Shown here: positions 42,920 through 55,599 of the stretch, piece by piece
Numbering within the stretch: the first letter of the stretch is position 1
Layout: the number at the start of each line of letters is the position of its first letter
DNA from: Bipolaris cookei
Lineage: Eukaryota > Ascomycota > Dothideomycetes > Pleosporales > Pleosporaceae
Reading direction: 5' to 3'
NCBI GenBank assembly: GCA_002286855.1
Contig: NRSV01000012.1
Span: 518,883-582,882, forward strand
DNA length: 64,000 nt
Made by a program: the position numbers and the translations under genes
The notes under the pieces: model-generated
Database searches by the model: none
Told to the model about the DNA's origin: nothing
What the model saw: the letters and a program-made list of their open reading frames with translations, nothing else

Positions 42920-44599
42920 ATGCAATCAATTGACGTTGCGCTTGCTGCTATTAACGCTTTAAAGCCTAATGAAAAGCTTGTATATTCTCAAATCGCGAAA
43001 AAATATAGTGTTGATCCAGGAACACTAAGCTGCCGCCACCGAGGTATTTCTAGCTCTAGACAAGCAGCTGCACAGAACCAGCAGGCAGTTCACCCATAAC
43101 ATGAAGCTGAGCTTATCGACTATATAGATAGACTCACTAAGCGAGGCCTACCACCCACACGGAGTATCATTCGAAATATCGCGTTGCAGCTAGCTCAGAA
43201 GCAGCTCGGATACCACTGGGTTGATCGCTTTGTTCATCGCAACTCGCATCTCGTTATACTCAAGCGCACCACGCCAATCGATCGTAGCCGGCGCCGAGCT
43301 GATTCAGAAAAGAAGTATCAGCTCTACTTCGAGCTTCTACGCCAAAAAATCGATCAATATAAAGTGGAGCCGCGACATATATATAATATGGATGAGAAGG
43401 GCTTCATGATTGGAGTACAGTCCCGCTCAATCAGAATCTTTTCTAAAGCTGCTCTCCAGTCCAAATTGAAAAGATTAAATATTCAAGATGTTAATCGCGA
43501 ATGGATTACGCTGATCGCGTGTATCTGCGCGGATGGATCGTATCTAGATCCAAGCGTTATCTACTCCAGCAAATCCAGCTCTATCCAGAACTCATGGCTC
43601 CAAGGTTTTGATCCAGATATTCATACTGTATATATCACCGCATCAGCTACTGGTTGGTCGAACGATAATATCGGTCTCCAATGGCTCAAACAAGTGTTCG
43701 ATCCAGCCACTAAGCCAAAAGCTCGATCTTCTTACCGATTACTCACCATGGATGGGCACCATAGTCATATAACGATGGATTTCGTTGACTATTGTGATCA
43801 GAATAAAATACTATTAGCTATCTTCCTGCCGCACTCAACGCATACGCTGCAGCCGCTCGATATTGGATTGTTTAAGCCACTATTCACCGCATACTCGAAT
43901 GAGCTATCAAACTTCACCGATACTAGCCAAGGGCTGATACCATTCACCAAATATCATTTCTTCCCAATATTCTGGAGAGCTTGGTGCGTGGCGTTCAAGG
44001 AATCATCAATTCTCCATGCTTTTAGAGCTACTGAACTCTCACCATTCAATCCAGAAGTTATACTCCAAAAATTCAAAACTATAGCTACTAATAGCGATAT
44101 AGACGCATTAGTAGCATCAGAGTCTGATTGGAGAACGATTCGACAGCTACTCAATCAACCTACAAGCAATAGATTGATCTCAGCGCTTAATAGAATCATG
44201 ATGAAACTATCCGCCGATACAGCGTTTCTCCAACGAGAAAACGAGCAGCTCCGGGCAGTTCTCATTGATGAGAAACAGCGGAAGGAGCGTACCCAGCCTG
44301 GTACGCTCGAGCTGTCCGACGATTATCATGGTGGAGCTACTTTCTGGTCTCCACGGAAGGTGCGAGAAGCTCGCCAGCAATATGAGCAGAAACAACGCGA
44401 TTATGAGGAGTTACAACACCAAAAAGCTATCTCGATTAAAGCTAGAGAGGAGGGAAAGCTACTTAAAGCTCAAGGACTAGATGCGCGACGGCGGGCGCGG
44501 GCGGAGGCAAAACTAGATCGTGAGAGGCAGAAAGCTGAAGCAGCTGCCCACCGGATAGCCCGCCAAGCCGCCCACAAACGACTTCAGAAAGCTATCTAA
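42920..44599 (+). pseudogene. Family C transposase with one early stop
   Basis: ATG 42920 (MQSIDVALAAINALKPNEKL). A helix-turn-helix follows (YSQIAKKYSVDPGTLSCRHRG), then TAA at 43097-43099 where a sense codon is expected. The frame is open to 44599: WVDRFVHRNS, YNMDEKGFMIG (first Asp), LTMDGHHSHI (second), HTLQPLDIGLFKPL, a YHGGATFWSPRKVREA motif, and a long basic coiled tail (RRRARAEAKLDRERQKAEA). The single stop is the only visible defect, so the copy is young. Confidence 0.85.
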
Positions 44600-44939
44600 A
44601 TCTCTCAAATAGGTAAGAAGTCTAGCTTCAAGCGCCGTACTAAGCCAGTATCAAAAAAAATATGGTTGGTGGTAGTAGTGGCGGTGCGCAGCCAGCTGAT
44701 CGATCAGCTGCACCACCATTACCACGCTCGCGTTCAGGCCGCCCCATCAAGCTGCCAGTCAAAGATCATTAGATAGATCAAATAAATAATAACACTAGAT
44801 TACTACACTAAGATTTCTTGCGATAATAGCTTTTACGTAGAGCTCTACAGCTTCAAGTTTGTAATAGTATCGTTAGGGAAAAATCCGGCGTTAGCCCGTC
44901 CGCGGCGTTGGCCCGTCCGGCACCTCTACTAAACGAACG

Positions 44940-45460
44940 CCGCAGGCAAGCGAGTCGCGCACCCCACCTAACTTGCGCACCTCTATAAGCATATAGCTCC
45001 ACCATAATATAACTATCTTAATATATGTTGATATAGAAGATTAAGCAGTATCTAGAGTATCTTTCTTACATGTATGCGGATTATGACCAGTCTCTCTAGA
45101 CCTACTACAGCGCGCAAGAGCCTGGCGGCTGACACCTGATCGCTCTCCTCCTTGACGCTCTTCATCAGCAATCTGCTGATCAGCCTCACGCTGAGCGAGT
45201 AGATCCTCTCCAACTCCCTTATTTAGCAGTCCTTGCTTCTGTATTCGCTTCTTTTCACGTTGTCTACGCTTTGTTGCTGCTTCATTAGCCCTCTCAAGGC
45301 TGGCGATCTGATCACGCATTAGCTCAGCCGAGAGCATCATTACCCACTCACGACCACCTGGCTCAACGGTCTTTGGCTGGCCTCTTCTCTCTGATGCTGT
45401 AACGACAAGCTGAGTCGTGATCTTTCCCATTGAAAAGCCAGCTTCGTCAAAGTTATAAAC
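44940..45460 (-). mobile_element. Family B deletion derivative, 5'-truncated (B3)
   Basis: On the minus strand, EVYNFDEAGFSMGKITTQL...EPGGREWV is joined in frame to MMLSAELMRDQIASLERAN, skipping most of the DDE domain. The basic region and a knuckle CSRSRETGHNPHTC follow, in which the second Cys has become Ser. The same joint is present at 62940-63910. The 5' part is missing, and AGCGAGTCGCGCACCCCACC near 44955 is the worn terminus. Confidence 0.75.
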
Positions 45461-45635
45461 CTCGAAGATGCTTACGCCACCAAAAATTCAACGTAAGGCG
45501 ACGGTCGATCCACAGAATTCTACGGGTAAATACTCAATTCACATGAGACTTGATTGATTAGAACTCTAACATTAAAAAAATCCTGATAAATCACACTATG
45601 AGTATTCTTCACGTTAACATAGGCTTACAGTTGAC

Positions 45636-47544
45636 TTATTGCACACCTAAAAACTTTGCAACATTCTGGCCCACTTCTTTCGCCTCGCTTTCTGTGCCGA
45701 AAGACCCAAAGATGTGCTGATCTGGCCGGATCAATAGAGCACGTCCCTCAGACAAACCAGACTGGATCAGCCAATCCAGGTCTGTATTTCCTGCCACTAC
45801 ATCAAAGTCCTTGCCAAGTTTGAGAGCGTTAAACTTGATGTTGCTGTAGTCGGCGGCGATAGAGGAAATGGCTCCGTCCAATGGGCTGTCTTTTGCTGGC
45901 ATCAAGAACGTCCATGCATTAGGAGCACAAAGATCCAGTGTGCTGTATTGTCTCGCTTTGATCTGATCTATGGTAAGCTCTTTCACATATTTTAGATTGA
46001 CTGGCTTCAGCTGTGGCACAGTTGCTGGTAGTGAGCCTTGTAACCAGGCATGTGGCAGCCTCGCGCCTGGATGGAAACTGGGCCTGAAGTGCGACGCATT
46101 ACCAGGGATCTGTGTATCGCCATAGACATAGCCGATGTGTAGGTTGAGGTTATCGAAATGCTCTCTCTGCTCTTCTACCCCGACTTCAACCTCTTTCATT
46201 TTCACCGGATCATTAATAGCTTTGAGCAGATTTTGTCGTGCTTCGTTTATATCAGATATGCCAGCTGTCCCCAAGGCTTTCAGCAGGCCAAAGATCTTTT
46301 GTCCATTTTTGACACTCTGTCGTGAGTTGACTTCGGCAACATGTTTGCGCTCATCGCCATAGGAGTCAAGCACGGCATCTTTAGCAGCCCCATGGTGGGT
46401 GTGAGCAATCTTGAAAGCAAGATTATGGACATCCGCAAGGCCCGAGTTGAGTCCGAGACCGCCTGTCGGTGGAAACGAATGGGCAGCATCACCTGCGAGA
46501 AATACGTTCCCTTGTCGGTATGACTTTGCTACTTTTCTACTGAGGATCCAAGGGCGGTAACTCAGAATGGTGGGCGAGACATCTTTGCCGATTGCTCCCT
46601 TAAGCACCTGGCGACAAAGATCCTCACTCCATGACTTGACAGGGTACTTGCCAGAATCGAAGTTAGAGATGAGGACGGCGTTTCCTGAGAGATCGTATGC
46701 AATGATGAAGCCGGATGCCATAGGGTCGAAGAGCCAGTGGAGCATGCCTACACGATCACCTACCACCTCCCGGAGGTTGGCGTTGAAATGAATAGTCATC
46801 ATAGTCTCATCTGAAAGCGATATATGTTAGTAGTGTCAATGAATGAGTAAATACAATAAGATGAAGCTTACATGAATCCTCGCCATCGCTCTCAATACCC
46901 ATAAACTCGCGTACCTTGCTTTTTGCTCCATCGCAGGCTATCACATACTTGGATCTGACCTTGTACAATTGACCAGTTGCACGTTCCTCAACCACGGTTG
47001 TAATTGAGCCTTTGTTCTCCTCCAATGACATAAACGACACGCCTTTTCGGATTTCGACATTGTCCTCGTTTGAGAGTTTCTCATCAAGGTACTGTTCAAA
47101 GTTTGGTTGGGGGATGTTGTGGATCATCTCTGGTGTGAAGTCGAGAACTCCCAGATCCATGCGCTCGTATGGAAGTTGTCCCAGGACCTGGCCTGACAAC
47201 GTCGTAAGGAAGTTGACCCAGTATGCATCATCTCTCTGCGTGCCCAGACTCCTAATGTGATCCATATCTAGACCAAACTGGCGGCATATCTCGAGTGATC
47301 TAGGCGACAAAGCATGGGCCTTGGGAGCTCCAAGCCTCTCTGGGTAACGCTCAATGACCAGAGTCTTTACCCCCAGTTGTGATAAGAGGTAAGCTTGCAA
47401 CAGGCCACTCGGTCCCCCCCCGATCACTAGGACGGGCACTTCAACTGCTTTGTCCTGGCCATTGACCTTAACCCCATTGGTTTGGCTATCAACGGGGATG
47501 AAAGTCTCATTGTCGACATGACGGTTGAAGATTGAGATTCCCAT
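45636..47544 (-). CDS. FAD-dependent monooxygenase (PheA/TfdB type, phenol/chlorophenol hydroxylase-like)
   Basis: Flavoprotein hydroxylase using NAD(P)H and O2, probably on an aromatic substrate. Two exons on the minus strand, 47544-46872 and 46810-45636, with a 61-nt intron, give 615 aa, the normal size for the family. Visible are the dinucleotide-binding VLVIGGGPSGLLQAYLLSQLG, then LVIERYPERLG, the YVIACDGAKSKVREFMGI motif, and FLAGDAAHSFPPTGGLGLNSG, which binds FAD ribityl phosphate. The C-terminal thioredoxin-like part (LIRPDQHIFGSFGTESEA) is present. There is no stop or frameshift. The gene lies alone between family B and C transposons, with a solo LTR ending 373 bp upstream. It is cytosolic by appearance (no signal peptide). 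The substrate cannot be told. Confidence 0.92.
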
Positions 47545-47916
47545 TGTAGCAGTCTTTTATTTGTTGATGTTTGTCTGTCATGTGGGCTGAGAATGGAATC
47601 GCAGTATGTCGACCCGTCAGGGAGATTCGAGATTACGATAACAATATAAATCACAAATCTCGGCTTCGATGTTGAGCGGCAAACAAGATCGGGTTTAATC
47701 CCGATGGTCAAAACCACTTAATTCCGCTAGTTTTGGCTATTCCACTGTTGTGTCTTAACACGAAATGTCATGCGGTGGGGAAGAATAAAAACGGAGATGG
47801 GGATGGTGGAGCTATCGTGGGGATCCCCACGATTTCTCCACGCAGCCCGGCCCCTGGCTCAACTTTGCCACATGACATGCTTGCTAGACTAGGAAGATAC
47901 AAGAGTTGTAACTTAC
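47545..47916. other. Promoter region of the FAD monooxygenase
   Basis: No gene seen. The region ends where a solo LTR begins. GGGGATCCCC occurs near 47820 as a short palindrome. Confidence 0.4.
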
Positions 47917-48240
47917 TGTCGCACGCATAAGTGCAGTGAGAAAAACGGATGGTGTTGTTTGTCGCACGCGTACCTGCGGTGAATTGATGTGTGTATTTTG
48001 TGTTTTCTCTATTATCCACCCGCCTTATCGTTATTTATACGTGGTGGTTGTAGGCGTCAAGATCAAGTTCGCTAAGGGCCCTCTTGGTTTCCCTGATGGA
48101 CTTCCGGTGCTTACGTACTGGTGTAGTAATAGAGTTCCCTGAACGTTCTTCAGCTGAGGTTCAACGAGTCCAGGTACTTACATCTGACACCTCGGCTCAA
48201 CTGAAGTCATTGTTTCTGCGGCCTTACATAGGCTGCGACA
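47917..48240 (-). mobile_element. Solo LTR, family L2 copy 2
   Basis: 324 bp, the inverse of the LTR at 17413-17722: it starts TGTCGCAGCCTATGTAAGG and ends in the ACGCGTGCGACA-type repeats when read on the minus strand. The flanks are CTTAC and CTTAA, so four of five target bases still match. The middle differs from copy 1. Confidence 0.75.
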
Positions 48241-48289
48241 CTTAATATATATAAAAACGTGGTTTTTCAGTAAATAGATGCTTGCGATC

Positions 48290-50129
48290 AATTTGTACTA
48301 TCTAAATTTCTGCGGGACCTTAACGCTGCGGCCTCGTGTCGTGATCTTTGGTGGAATAGATGATGAAGCAGATACAGCTCCATCGCGAGCTTCATCCGCC
48401 ACTGATAGTTTTTGACGCTTATTCTTAGAGACGGGCACTCTTGAGGCTATAAGCTTGTACTTTTGGGCTTGGTGTTAAACTTTTTGAAGTGTTGTGAGCT
48501 TTTTTTTACGCGCGCGTTCAGTTGCTTTCTCAGCTCGCTCAAGCTTACGCATCTCTTTGAGTCTCAATCGTTCAGCGCGCCTCTCCTCGCGCTCAACTTG
48601 ACGCTGCAGTCGAATCTCCTCGCGGTCCTTCTTGGCCCGTACTTTCTGGAGTTTCTCCATCTCCTCGCGCTCACGAACTGCTTCTCGAGCTCGAGCTTCG
48701 CGGAATTTACGAGGTGACCAGAAGACCGCTCCACCATGATACTCCCTGCGTTGTTGAAGATCCAGAACTTTTCTTTTGTCCTTATGATTCTGTTTATTTT
48801 AAAGAGTTGCTCTTAATTCCTTATTCTCATGATTTAGTAGCTCGTTTTGAACCTGGAGATGATGGAGTGGAACGCTGAGCTTTCTGATTCCATCCTCAGC
48901 TCTATCTTGAACAGCTTCTCGTACCAGCTGCAGGAGGCGATTCCAATCACTTGGAGAGAGCTGGGATCGCTTGCGATGGCTCTTATCAAGTTTTGAGCTG
49001 AACTTTTTGAGTATAACATTGGGATCTGCTGGCCATATACCGGTAGAGCTGAAGGACTTAGAGATGTTGGTGTATGTAAACCATCAGCTCCTGGCTCGCT
49101 AGAATAGTGGGAAAAAGTCTCCTTCCTTGATTGAGATGAGCCCTTAGCTGTGGTGGAGATTGTTGGTGAGCTAATTTGAGTAGTTAGTGGAGAGTGGTTT
49201 GAACATCATCGTATCAAGCGATTGCAGAATGTGAGTTGAATGAGGTGGAAAAACCATAAGAATTATCCTATGGTGATTGCAATACCCAATAAACTCAGGG
49301 GTAAGGTGAGATCCATGGCCATCAAGCATGAGCAATCGCCATCTCCCTGGTTTGTTCTTCGTGCAGCGATCACAAATTTGCTCAAGCCATGCCAGCCCAA
49401 CGTCATTATTGTTCTAACCTGATAGGGTTGATATCACAAACAACTTATGCTCACTAGCAGTAATTCCCTTCCACCCAGTTTGATCTAATAGCTTCTCGCG
49501 CTGACGCATAGATGATGCCTGGCGGCAATGAGCTCCCATCAGCGCAGATACAACCCAGGAGCGTCAAAAACTCACGTGATCTATCTTGAAGTGATGCTCT
49601 AACCTCTTTCTTATTCCATTGACGTTTACTGAAGGTCCTGTTGCTCGTACCCACGATATCACCAGCCTCAAGACAATAATCCTTAATCTTTTGATGCAGA
49701 AGGTCACAGTAAGCCTCATAATTCATTAGAGAATCGGCTTGGTGATCCGTACGATCCATGGCGCTGGTCCTCTTTGAGAGGAGCTCAGTATTATTCCGGT
49801 TGATGAAGCGCTCAACCCAGCGCTCAGAGACCTCCTCTTTCGCTAGAGCTGACGCGAAACTCCCGATCATCTCTCCTATAGGTGGTAAGCCTCTCTTAGT
49901 CAGCTTTTCAATATATAATATAAGCTCCGACTCCTGTTGTGGGCTGAGCTTGTGTCCATTTGATGGCTGGGTGCCCGCTAGAGCCTGCATGTCTCTGTGC
50001 CTTCGGCTCAACGTCGTGCAATCAATATTGTGTTTCTTAGTCACTTCTTTATATGAAAAGCATTCTCCTGGTTCGCAAGATTTGATGTCTTCAATCGCAG
50101 CTTGAATCGGATCAATAATGGTGGAGTTA
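48290..50129 (-). pseudogene. Family C-like transposase, badly degraded (C2)
   Basis: Minus strand. The N-terminal part, 50129-49454, shows PIQAAIEDIKSCEPGECFSYKEVTKKHNIDCTTLSRRHR and LTKRGLPPIGEM...WVERFINRNN. The first ATG appears changed to ATT. The segment that should hold the first catalytic Asp (YNMDEKGF) is missing after YCLEAGDIVG. The C-terminal part near 48750-48475 shows YHGGAVFWSPRKFREARA and a long basic coiled tail. It is a sister of C1 rather than a close copy. Confidence 0.75.
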
Positions 50130-50462
50130 TGACGCGTCAAAGTTGTGGTATTACTACTGTTTTAGTGTTGCCCTACCACCCAGCAGATTGCACACCCGCT
50201 CCGCAGCTCTGTAAACATCTCCTCTACTACCTCTCACTCCCATGCCCAACGCTCATGCTCCTCTAATCACACCTCTTCTCCCTCTCCACACCCGTCACAC
50301 TGCACCGCATCAATGTCTCTACACCCTACTCCTTGCCCGTCCAGGTATAAGCTCATCAGCTGCCGCCGACACCCCTCCCCAATCAAAAACGCCCCCATTG
50401 ATTGCACTTCAATGTCACCATTTTGCTGCTCCAATACCCTCTCCATCTATTTTATAGCTTTC
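50130..50462. other. C-rich unassigned sequence
   Basis: Strongly C/T-rich on the plus strand, looking like a promoter or leader cut off from its gene, or the end of the C2 element. No gene supported. Confidence 0.35.
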
Positions 50463-51726
50463 TACAGCGGAGCTAGCCTAATAGCTCAGGAAAAAGTCAA
50501 TATAGGATATGACCAACTAGTCTACAATGGAGAGCTAGAAGGCATTACCCTAGGCCTAGAGAAAGCTATTGATCTAGTAGAAGACTGTCTAAAAGTTGTA
50601 GTATATGCAGATAATCAGGCTGCAATACTTAGACTAAAGACTGCTTCTGACAACGCTGGACAAGAGTGGCAACTTAGATGTGTAAGAGCAGCAGAGAAAC
50701 TCCGAGAGAAAGGCCTGATACTCGCTATCTACTGGGTACCTAGCCACCAGGACGTTATAGGGAACGAAAAAGCAGATACCCTAGCAAAAGAGGCGACAAA
50801 GCTAGATCCTAGCTTTAGTAAGACTAGCCTCGCTATTACAGGCACACGAATAAAGCAGCTAGGCGAGCGAGAGTGGCTTAACTATCTAGAACAGTATAGA
50901 AGGAAAGATATCCTTCTAAACTCAACTACTTACGCTGCCAAGTATAAGTGGAAGATTAGAAAACAGATTGCTACTCCCCCTACTACTAGTAGAGAAGTTT
51001 CTGGCGCCTTCTTTCAGCTTAAGCTAGGCCACTGCTACTTAAGAAGCTTTCTATTCAAACGAGGAAAAGTCGATTCTAAAGTTTGCTCCTGCAACTATAG
51101 AGCGACTCAAGACCCTGCACATGTCCTCCTTAGCTGTACGCTATACAAGCAGAGTTCGCAACAAGCAATTAAGTGGGGCTCAAAAAGTCCAACTTGACTT
51201 GCTTGATTACCTATTAGAACCTAGTTGTTTCCTATAAAGGTTTAACCTCTACCTATATAGGTAAGTGGGTCCCTGAAGGTGAACAACTTGACTTGCTTGT
51301 TGCGAACTCTGTATACAAGGAGGGTAGGACTAAGATGCAAGAGGCTAGCAGAGACCCCCTATCGCTATCATTCCTACTAGACACTAAAACAGGCATACAG
51401 GCTACTATTGCCTTTATCGAGGAAACTAGGTCTCCAACGCAGGCCTGGTACAAAGGAAATCTTGAGAACTAGGGCAACACCTATACTAGGTGCCTTCGCC
51501 CTAAACCTTCCCTATTCCCCCCCTCTCTCTCACCCGCAAGATCCCCTACTGCCTCTCTCTATATTAGGCTACGAGCCGAGCCTCTATTTAGATAGCCCTC
51601 TCCCCCTCCTACACCAAACTGACAGCACCACGTAGATACTTGTAAGCCTCACTAGCTTGCACGTCTTATATAGCCTTGCGGCTGAGACAGGACGTTATAT
51701 TAGAATAATAATAATAATAATAATTG
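50463..51726 (+). mobile_element. Second LINE 3' fragment (RNase H domain), interrupted by a MITE
   Basis: It reads LVYNGELEGITLGLEKAI, VVVYADNQAAILRLK and WVPSHQDVIGNEKADTLAKEA (ribonuclease H), then CSCNYRATQDPAHVLLSC (C-terminal Cys/His motif). MITE 2 (51150-51311) splits the frame, which then resumes with SRDPLSLSFLLDTKTGIQATIAFIEET. It ends with an AATAAT repeat at 51702-51723. It is similar to, but clearly diverged from, the fragment at 33091-34536. Confidence 0.8.
51150..51311. mobile_element. hAT-type MITE 2 (target duplication TATACAAG)
   Basis: 162 bp with a perfect 17-bp inverted repeat CAGAGTTCGCAACAAGC. Both flanks are TATACAAG (51142-51149 and 51312-51319). Removing it and one target copy restores the LINE frame. 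The CAGAG start is typical of hAT elements. Confidence 0.92.
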
Positions 51727-51949
51727 TCCGTATAAGTAACAAGGTGACAGCGATCGGATAACTCGGAAGCTCTACCCCGCACACAGCAGTGGGCAACCCC
51801 CACAATAGGACCAAAGCAGAGAGCATAAGAAGAGAACTTTGTACGCACGTAGATATGCAAGAATTTTGAATACACACACCTGTCTTTTGGCAAACCTTCT
51901 TTAGTCCCGCGCGCATATGCTTCGTACCTTGCTGTTTGCACCCGGTTCA
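51727..51949. other. Unassigned sequence between the LINE tail and the helicase relic
   Basis: No feature identified. Confidence 0.35.
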
Positions 51950-53241
51950 TGCTTATGCTAGCTAGCTACACAGCCCATTCAACAATAATAATACCCTCTC
52001 CACCTCCCCGTGTTCCGCCATCACCACCACCTCAAACCTCTCTCCACCTCACCCTCCATGCCCACTCGCCTGTGCAAAGTCCGTCATACTCCATGTCATC
52101 CCTGCATGCAAAATATACAGAATCCTCGCGTAGTCCACCCTAGTGCAGTGCCGACATAACCACATCAGCCCGCCCTGCTCTACTCACGCCTGCAGCCGCT
52201 CCCCTCGCTCCTCCACATCAGCGTGATAGTACGCACAGCCAACCTACTTAACCATTCGCTCACACTGCCCCTTGCTCGGACAGTACAACACCCCCTTCTG
52301 CCCTGACCCCTGCAGCTTCTTTCCCCATCGCTTGCACACCACCAACATTGTGTCCTCCAATGTCCTGCATTGACACTACGACACAAAGTATCGAGGGTTT
52401 GGCCGCGTTGTGCTTGCCCGGATATACGTTGCGTTACCCACCAGCATGCTTGCCTCCAGCTCCCCCTCCTGCACCGCTGGCAGCGTTGCTGTCAGGAATA
52501 CAATCAGGCATCCTAGCAGCCGCAACTTCTTTACCTTGAGCAGATTGACCCGCCAGTCCCGCGCCGTAAACACCAAATGACACTCGTTCACTACCACCCG
52601 CTGTAGTAGCCCCTTGTTTGATATGAAACGGGCATAGCTTAAAAAGTTGTCGTTGCTAGTAGTGTCGCCTGCTATATCTGCGCTGATCACTACCACCGAC
52701 GCCGGGTTGTTCTCATCATGTTTCCACTCTATGCAATCAATCACACACCTGCCAATCCGCCTGACCAAGTCCTCAATCAACGCCTGGCACGGCACCACGA
52801 CAACCGTTACCTCATTCTTCTTAATGCATGCCAGCAGCGTGAACAGCAAGCTCTTGCCCCCTCCTGTCGGAAGCACAACCACCAGCAGTGTCTGCTTGTC
52901 CATCACAGCGTACAAAGCCTGCTTTTGCTCCATTGAATGGAACCCAACATCCTGCTTCCAGGCCTCTTTTGCAATTATGCAAGGATAAAAGCACACAAAC
53001 CAGACCATGTAGCCAGCGTACGTCGATCGACTTGCGTCTGCTGTGCACTACGAAGCCAGCACCGTGTTTCCTGCTGAAGCGTTGCCACCCTACAGACCCA
53101 TCTTTCTATCAATTCTTTTGTCAGCTTGGCAACAAGCTGCAGCTTTTTTTCGTTACCGTCAGTATGGTCAACAAACCGGTGGTTTGACCGACCGACTGAT
53201 ATGAGCGGTCGGTTTGACTGCGTTTAGGTCGGTTTGACATA

Positions 53242-55088
53242 ACGTGGTTCACAAGTGAGTCGCTAACCCAAGCGAGTCGCTAACGCCTCACCAGCGCGTC
53301 GACTTCGCAACGTTATCACAGCTATTCAGTATAGTATACTAAAAATCGTAATAAGCCAATTTACTCCTCAGATCTATCACTGTCACTAGCACTATCAATT
53401 TCAACTGCGCAGGTACGAGCGTTGTGTCCAGTCTGCTTGCAACGCCCGCACCGCCTCTCTCCTCGCACCCTCTTCGACGCACTCTCACCACCACCACGAC
53501 TGCTACCTGCCTGTTCAGCTAATACTTCTTGTACCTCGCCTATAGTAAGAGTCTCTTCTGTCCGCACGTATCGCCGCTTGCGGCTCTTCCGCTTATTTGA
53601 TTCGTCTAGAGCCGCTCGAAGCGTACTCATTTCCTCCATCATAAGCGTCATTTTATGTGCCATTTGCTGAGCCCCCTTACTTAGCTGCGCGATCTGCTCG
53701 GTGAGTGAATTGGCAGAAGACCCACGGCGCTTTCTCACGCTCTCTTGAATGAGACCAATTTGAGCCTCGACTTCGCGCGCGTTGCGTGGTGTCTGCGCCT
53801 CCCAGGCGGCTGCCCGTCGCGGTGATTGATATGGTGTCTGCACTACCACATCAAGCTTTGATAGCACAGCCTGTGGGTCATTTGGGACTAGACCAGCGCC
53901 TCTGAAGCCAGCTTGAATGTTCTCCTTGGTAATAGACTGCTCAAAAGCAGCCTTAAAGGCTGGCAGGAAGGTCTCCTTGCTGATATAGTTGGTGCGGTTG
54001 CGTACCAAGCCCGAAACGGCGTCGCCATACTTACGCTTCAACGGCGAAAAGCAGGCGACGTCAAGGGACTGCAATAGGTGAGACGAGTGCGCAGACATGC
54101 AGAGAAGGATAATATTCTTCTCCTTGCAAAGATCCTGAAAATCGATAGAGCAGTGGCTCTCGTGGCCGTCGATAATAAGCAGTCGATACCCACCTACAGT
54201 ACAGCTCTTTGTATGGGTATCAAAGTGCTCCAACCAGGCAAGAGCAAGCTGATTATTCGTCCAGCCATTGGGACTGACTTCAAGGACCCAGTCAGTAGGC
54301 AAATCTTTAAACCACACGTCGATAAGCACCTTACCTGCAAAGATAACGAAGGGGGGTAGCCGGCGACCAGACGCGCCCACGCCTTGGATCACAGTAACCC
54401 ACTCCCGGTTGCCTGGCTGTATCCGCTTCTTCTTACCATATCCTTCAGACGCTGTGATAACTAACTGTGATAAAATCTTGCCCATCATAAAGCCAGTTTC
54501 GTCAAAGTTATAGATATCGTCGTCTACAATACCCCACTTCGGCTTTGTCGCCTGGACTAAGTCGAACCAGCGCTGGATAGCCGCTGGGTCCTCGCAGGCG
54601 GCTCGCTGGTGATCATAGGGACGACTCCAGCGTGTGTGGAGCTCAGGAGTCCTCTTAACAAAGTTGTCAACCCAGTTCTTGCCAACAGGGTTGCTCCCAC
54701 GCTCATGTAATAGTTTATCAGCCATTGCTCGAACGTTAGGCTTTGTAGGCGCAAATCCTCGCGCAGACTCCTCAAGGATACGCTTAAGTATAGCCTCCTC
54801 ATCTAGCTTATCAAGGCGCTTCAACTTCGGTACGCAGTCACGTCAGGGGCGTTTCCCAGCGCGTCGATCAGATAGAGTTCTTTGTGGGACGTTGTAGATA
54901 GTAGCAGCACGGTTTACACTCTGAACACGTTGCGATAGAACATCAAGAAGAGCAAGTTGAAGATCTGATTCAGTATAGGTAGATTGAGTATTGCGTTATT
55001 GAGACATCACGCGTTATAGTGTTGAAGTCGACGCGCTGGTGAGGCGTTAGCGACTCGCTTGGGTTAGCGACTCACTTGTGAACCACGT
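53242..55088 (-). mobile_element. Fot1/pogo element, family A copy 5, with perfect long terminal repeats
   Basis: 1847 bp between TA dinucleotides. The two ends are identical inverted repeats of about 65 bp. They contain two direct copies of AAGYGAGTCGCTAAC, likely transposase binding sites. Identical ends and an almost complete transposase mark it as the youngest A copy here. Confidence 0.92.
53361..55007 (-). pseudogene. Family A transposase with two N-terminal stops
   Basis: Minus strand from ATG (complement 55005-55007). Codon 4 is TAA where A2 has CAA, and RRDC has become stop-RDC (CGA to TGA). Downstream the frame is open for 487 codons (54824-53361): WVDNFVKRTPELHTRWSRP, YNFDETGFMMGK, IIDGHESHCS, LLQSLDVACFSPLKRKYGD, a coiled basic region, and zinc knuckle CGRCKQTGHNARTC. 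An internal ATG at 54824 could give a protein lacking the first helix-turn-helix. Confidence 0.88.
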
Positions 55089-55146
55089 TAGCGGATTTGG
55101 TATGGCTATTACCAGGGCCTCTCGGGCCATTCCCTAGTATAGGTAA

Positions 55147-55284
55147 CAGAGTTGCTAACAATCAATCTAGTCGGCAGATTGATTCATGAACGTGCCACAT
55201 CACGCTCCGTGATACTATACACGTACCTATCTCTGGCACGTTCGTGAATCAATTTGCCAACCAGATTAATTATTAGCAACTCTA
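55147..55284. mobile_element. hAT-type MITE 3 (target duplication ATAGGTAA)
   Basis: 138 bp made of two imperfect inverted arms of about 50 bp (CAGAGTTGCTAACAATCAAT and its partner TAGAGTTGCTAATAATTAAT), so it can form a long hairpin. ATAGGTAA flanks it at 55139-55146 and 55285-55292. Confidence 0.9.
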
Positions 55285-55599
55285 ATAGGTAAACAAATGA
55301 ACCTTCTAGAAGCACTCTCCAAATTTTATCTGCTCGTCCATGCTGTAGTTGCATATCGCATTGCCTATCTCTGTATGCCTCATTTCTATAAACTTCTTTA
55401 TTTAGCCAAATATTGTCTCTTTGATATGACCTATAGCAGGGCAACTAGCCCTGCCATTTCTTCCCTTCTATCTTGCTCACAGGTTATTCGCGTCGATGAC
55501 GCTTCTGAGACGACCCTGGCACCCTTTAAGTCTATATCGACTGACAAAGAGGTCCGATGCGAGTTTCATATTGACTGAACGAACATCTGGCACGGCTCG

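Larger units (their letters stand above)
42584..44926 (+). mobile_element. Pogo-type element, family C copy 1, with nested solo LTR
   Basis: Inverted ends GAGATGCCGGACGGGCCAAC (left) and GAGGTGCCGGACGGGCCAAC (right, inverted) sit beside TA at 42582-42583 and 44927-44928. Each end repeats the unit CGGGCYAACGCC. A solo LTR (42638-42868) lies in the left non-coding part. The transposase runs on the plus strand. Confidence 0.85.
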
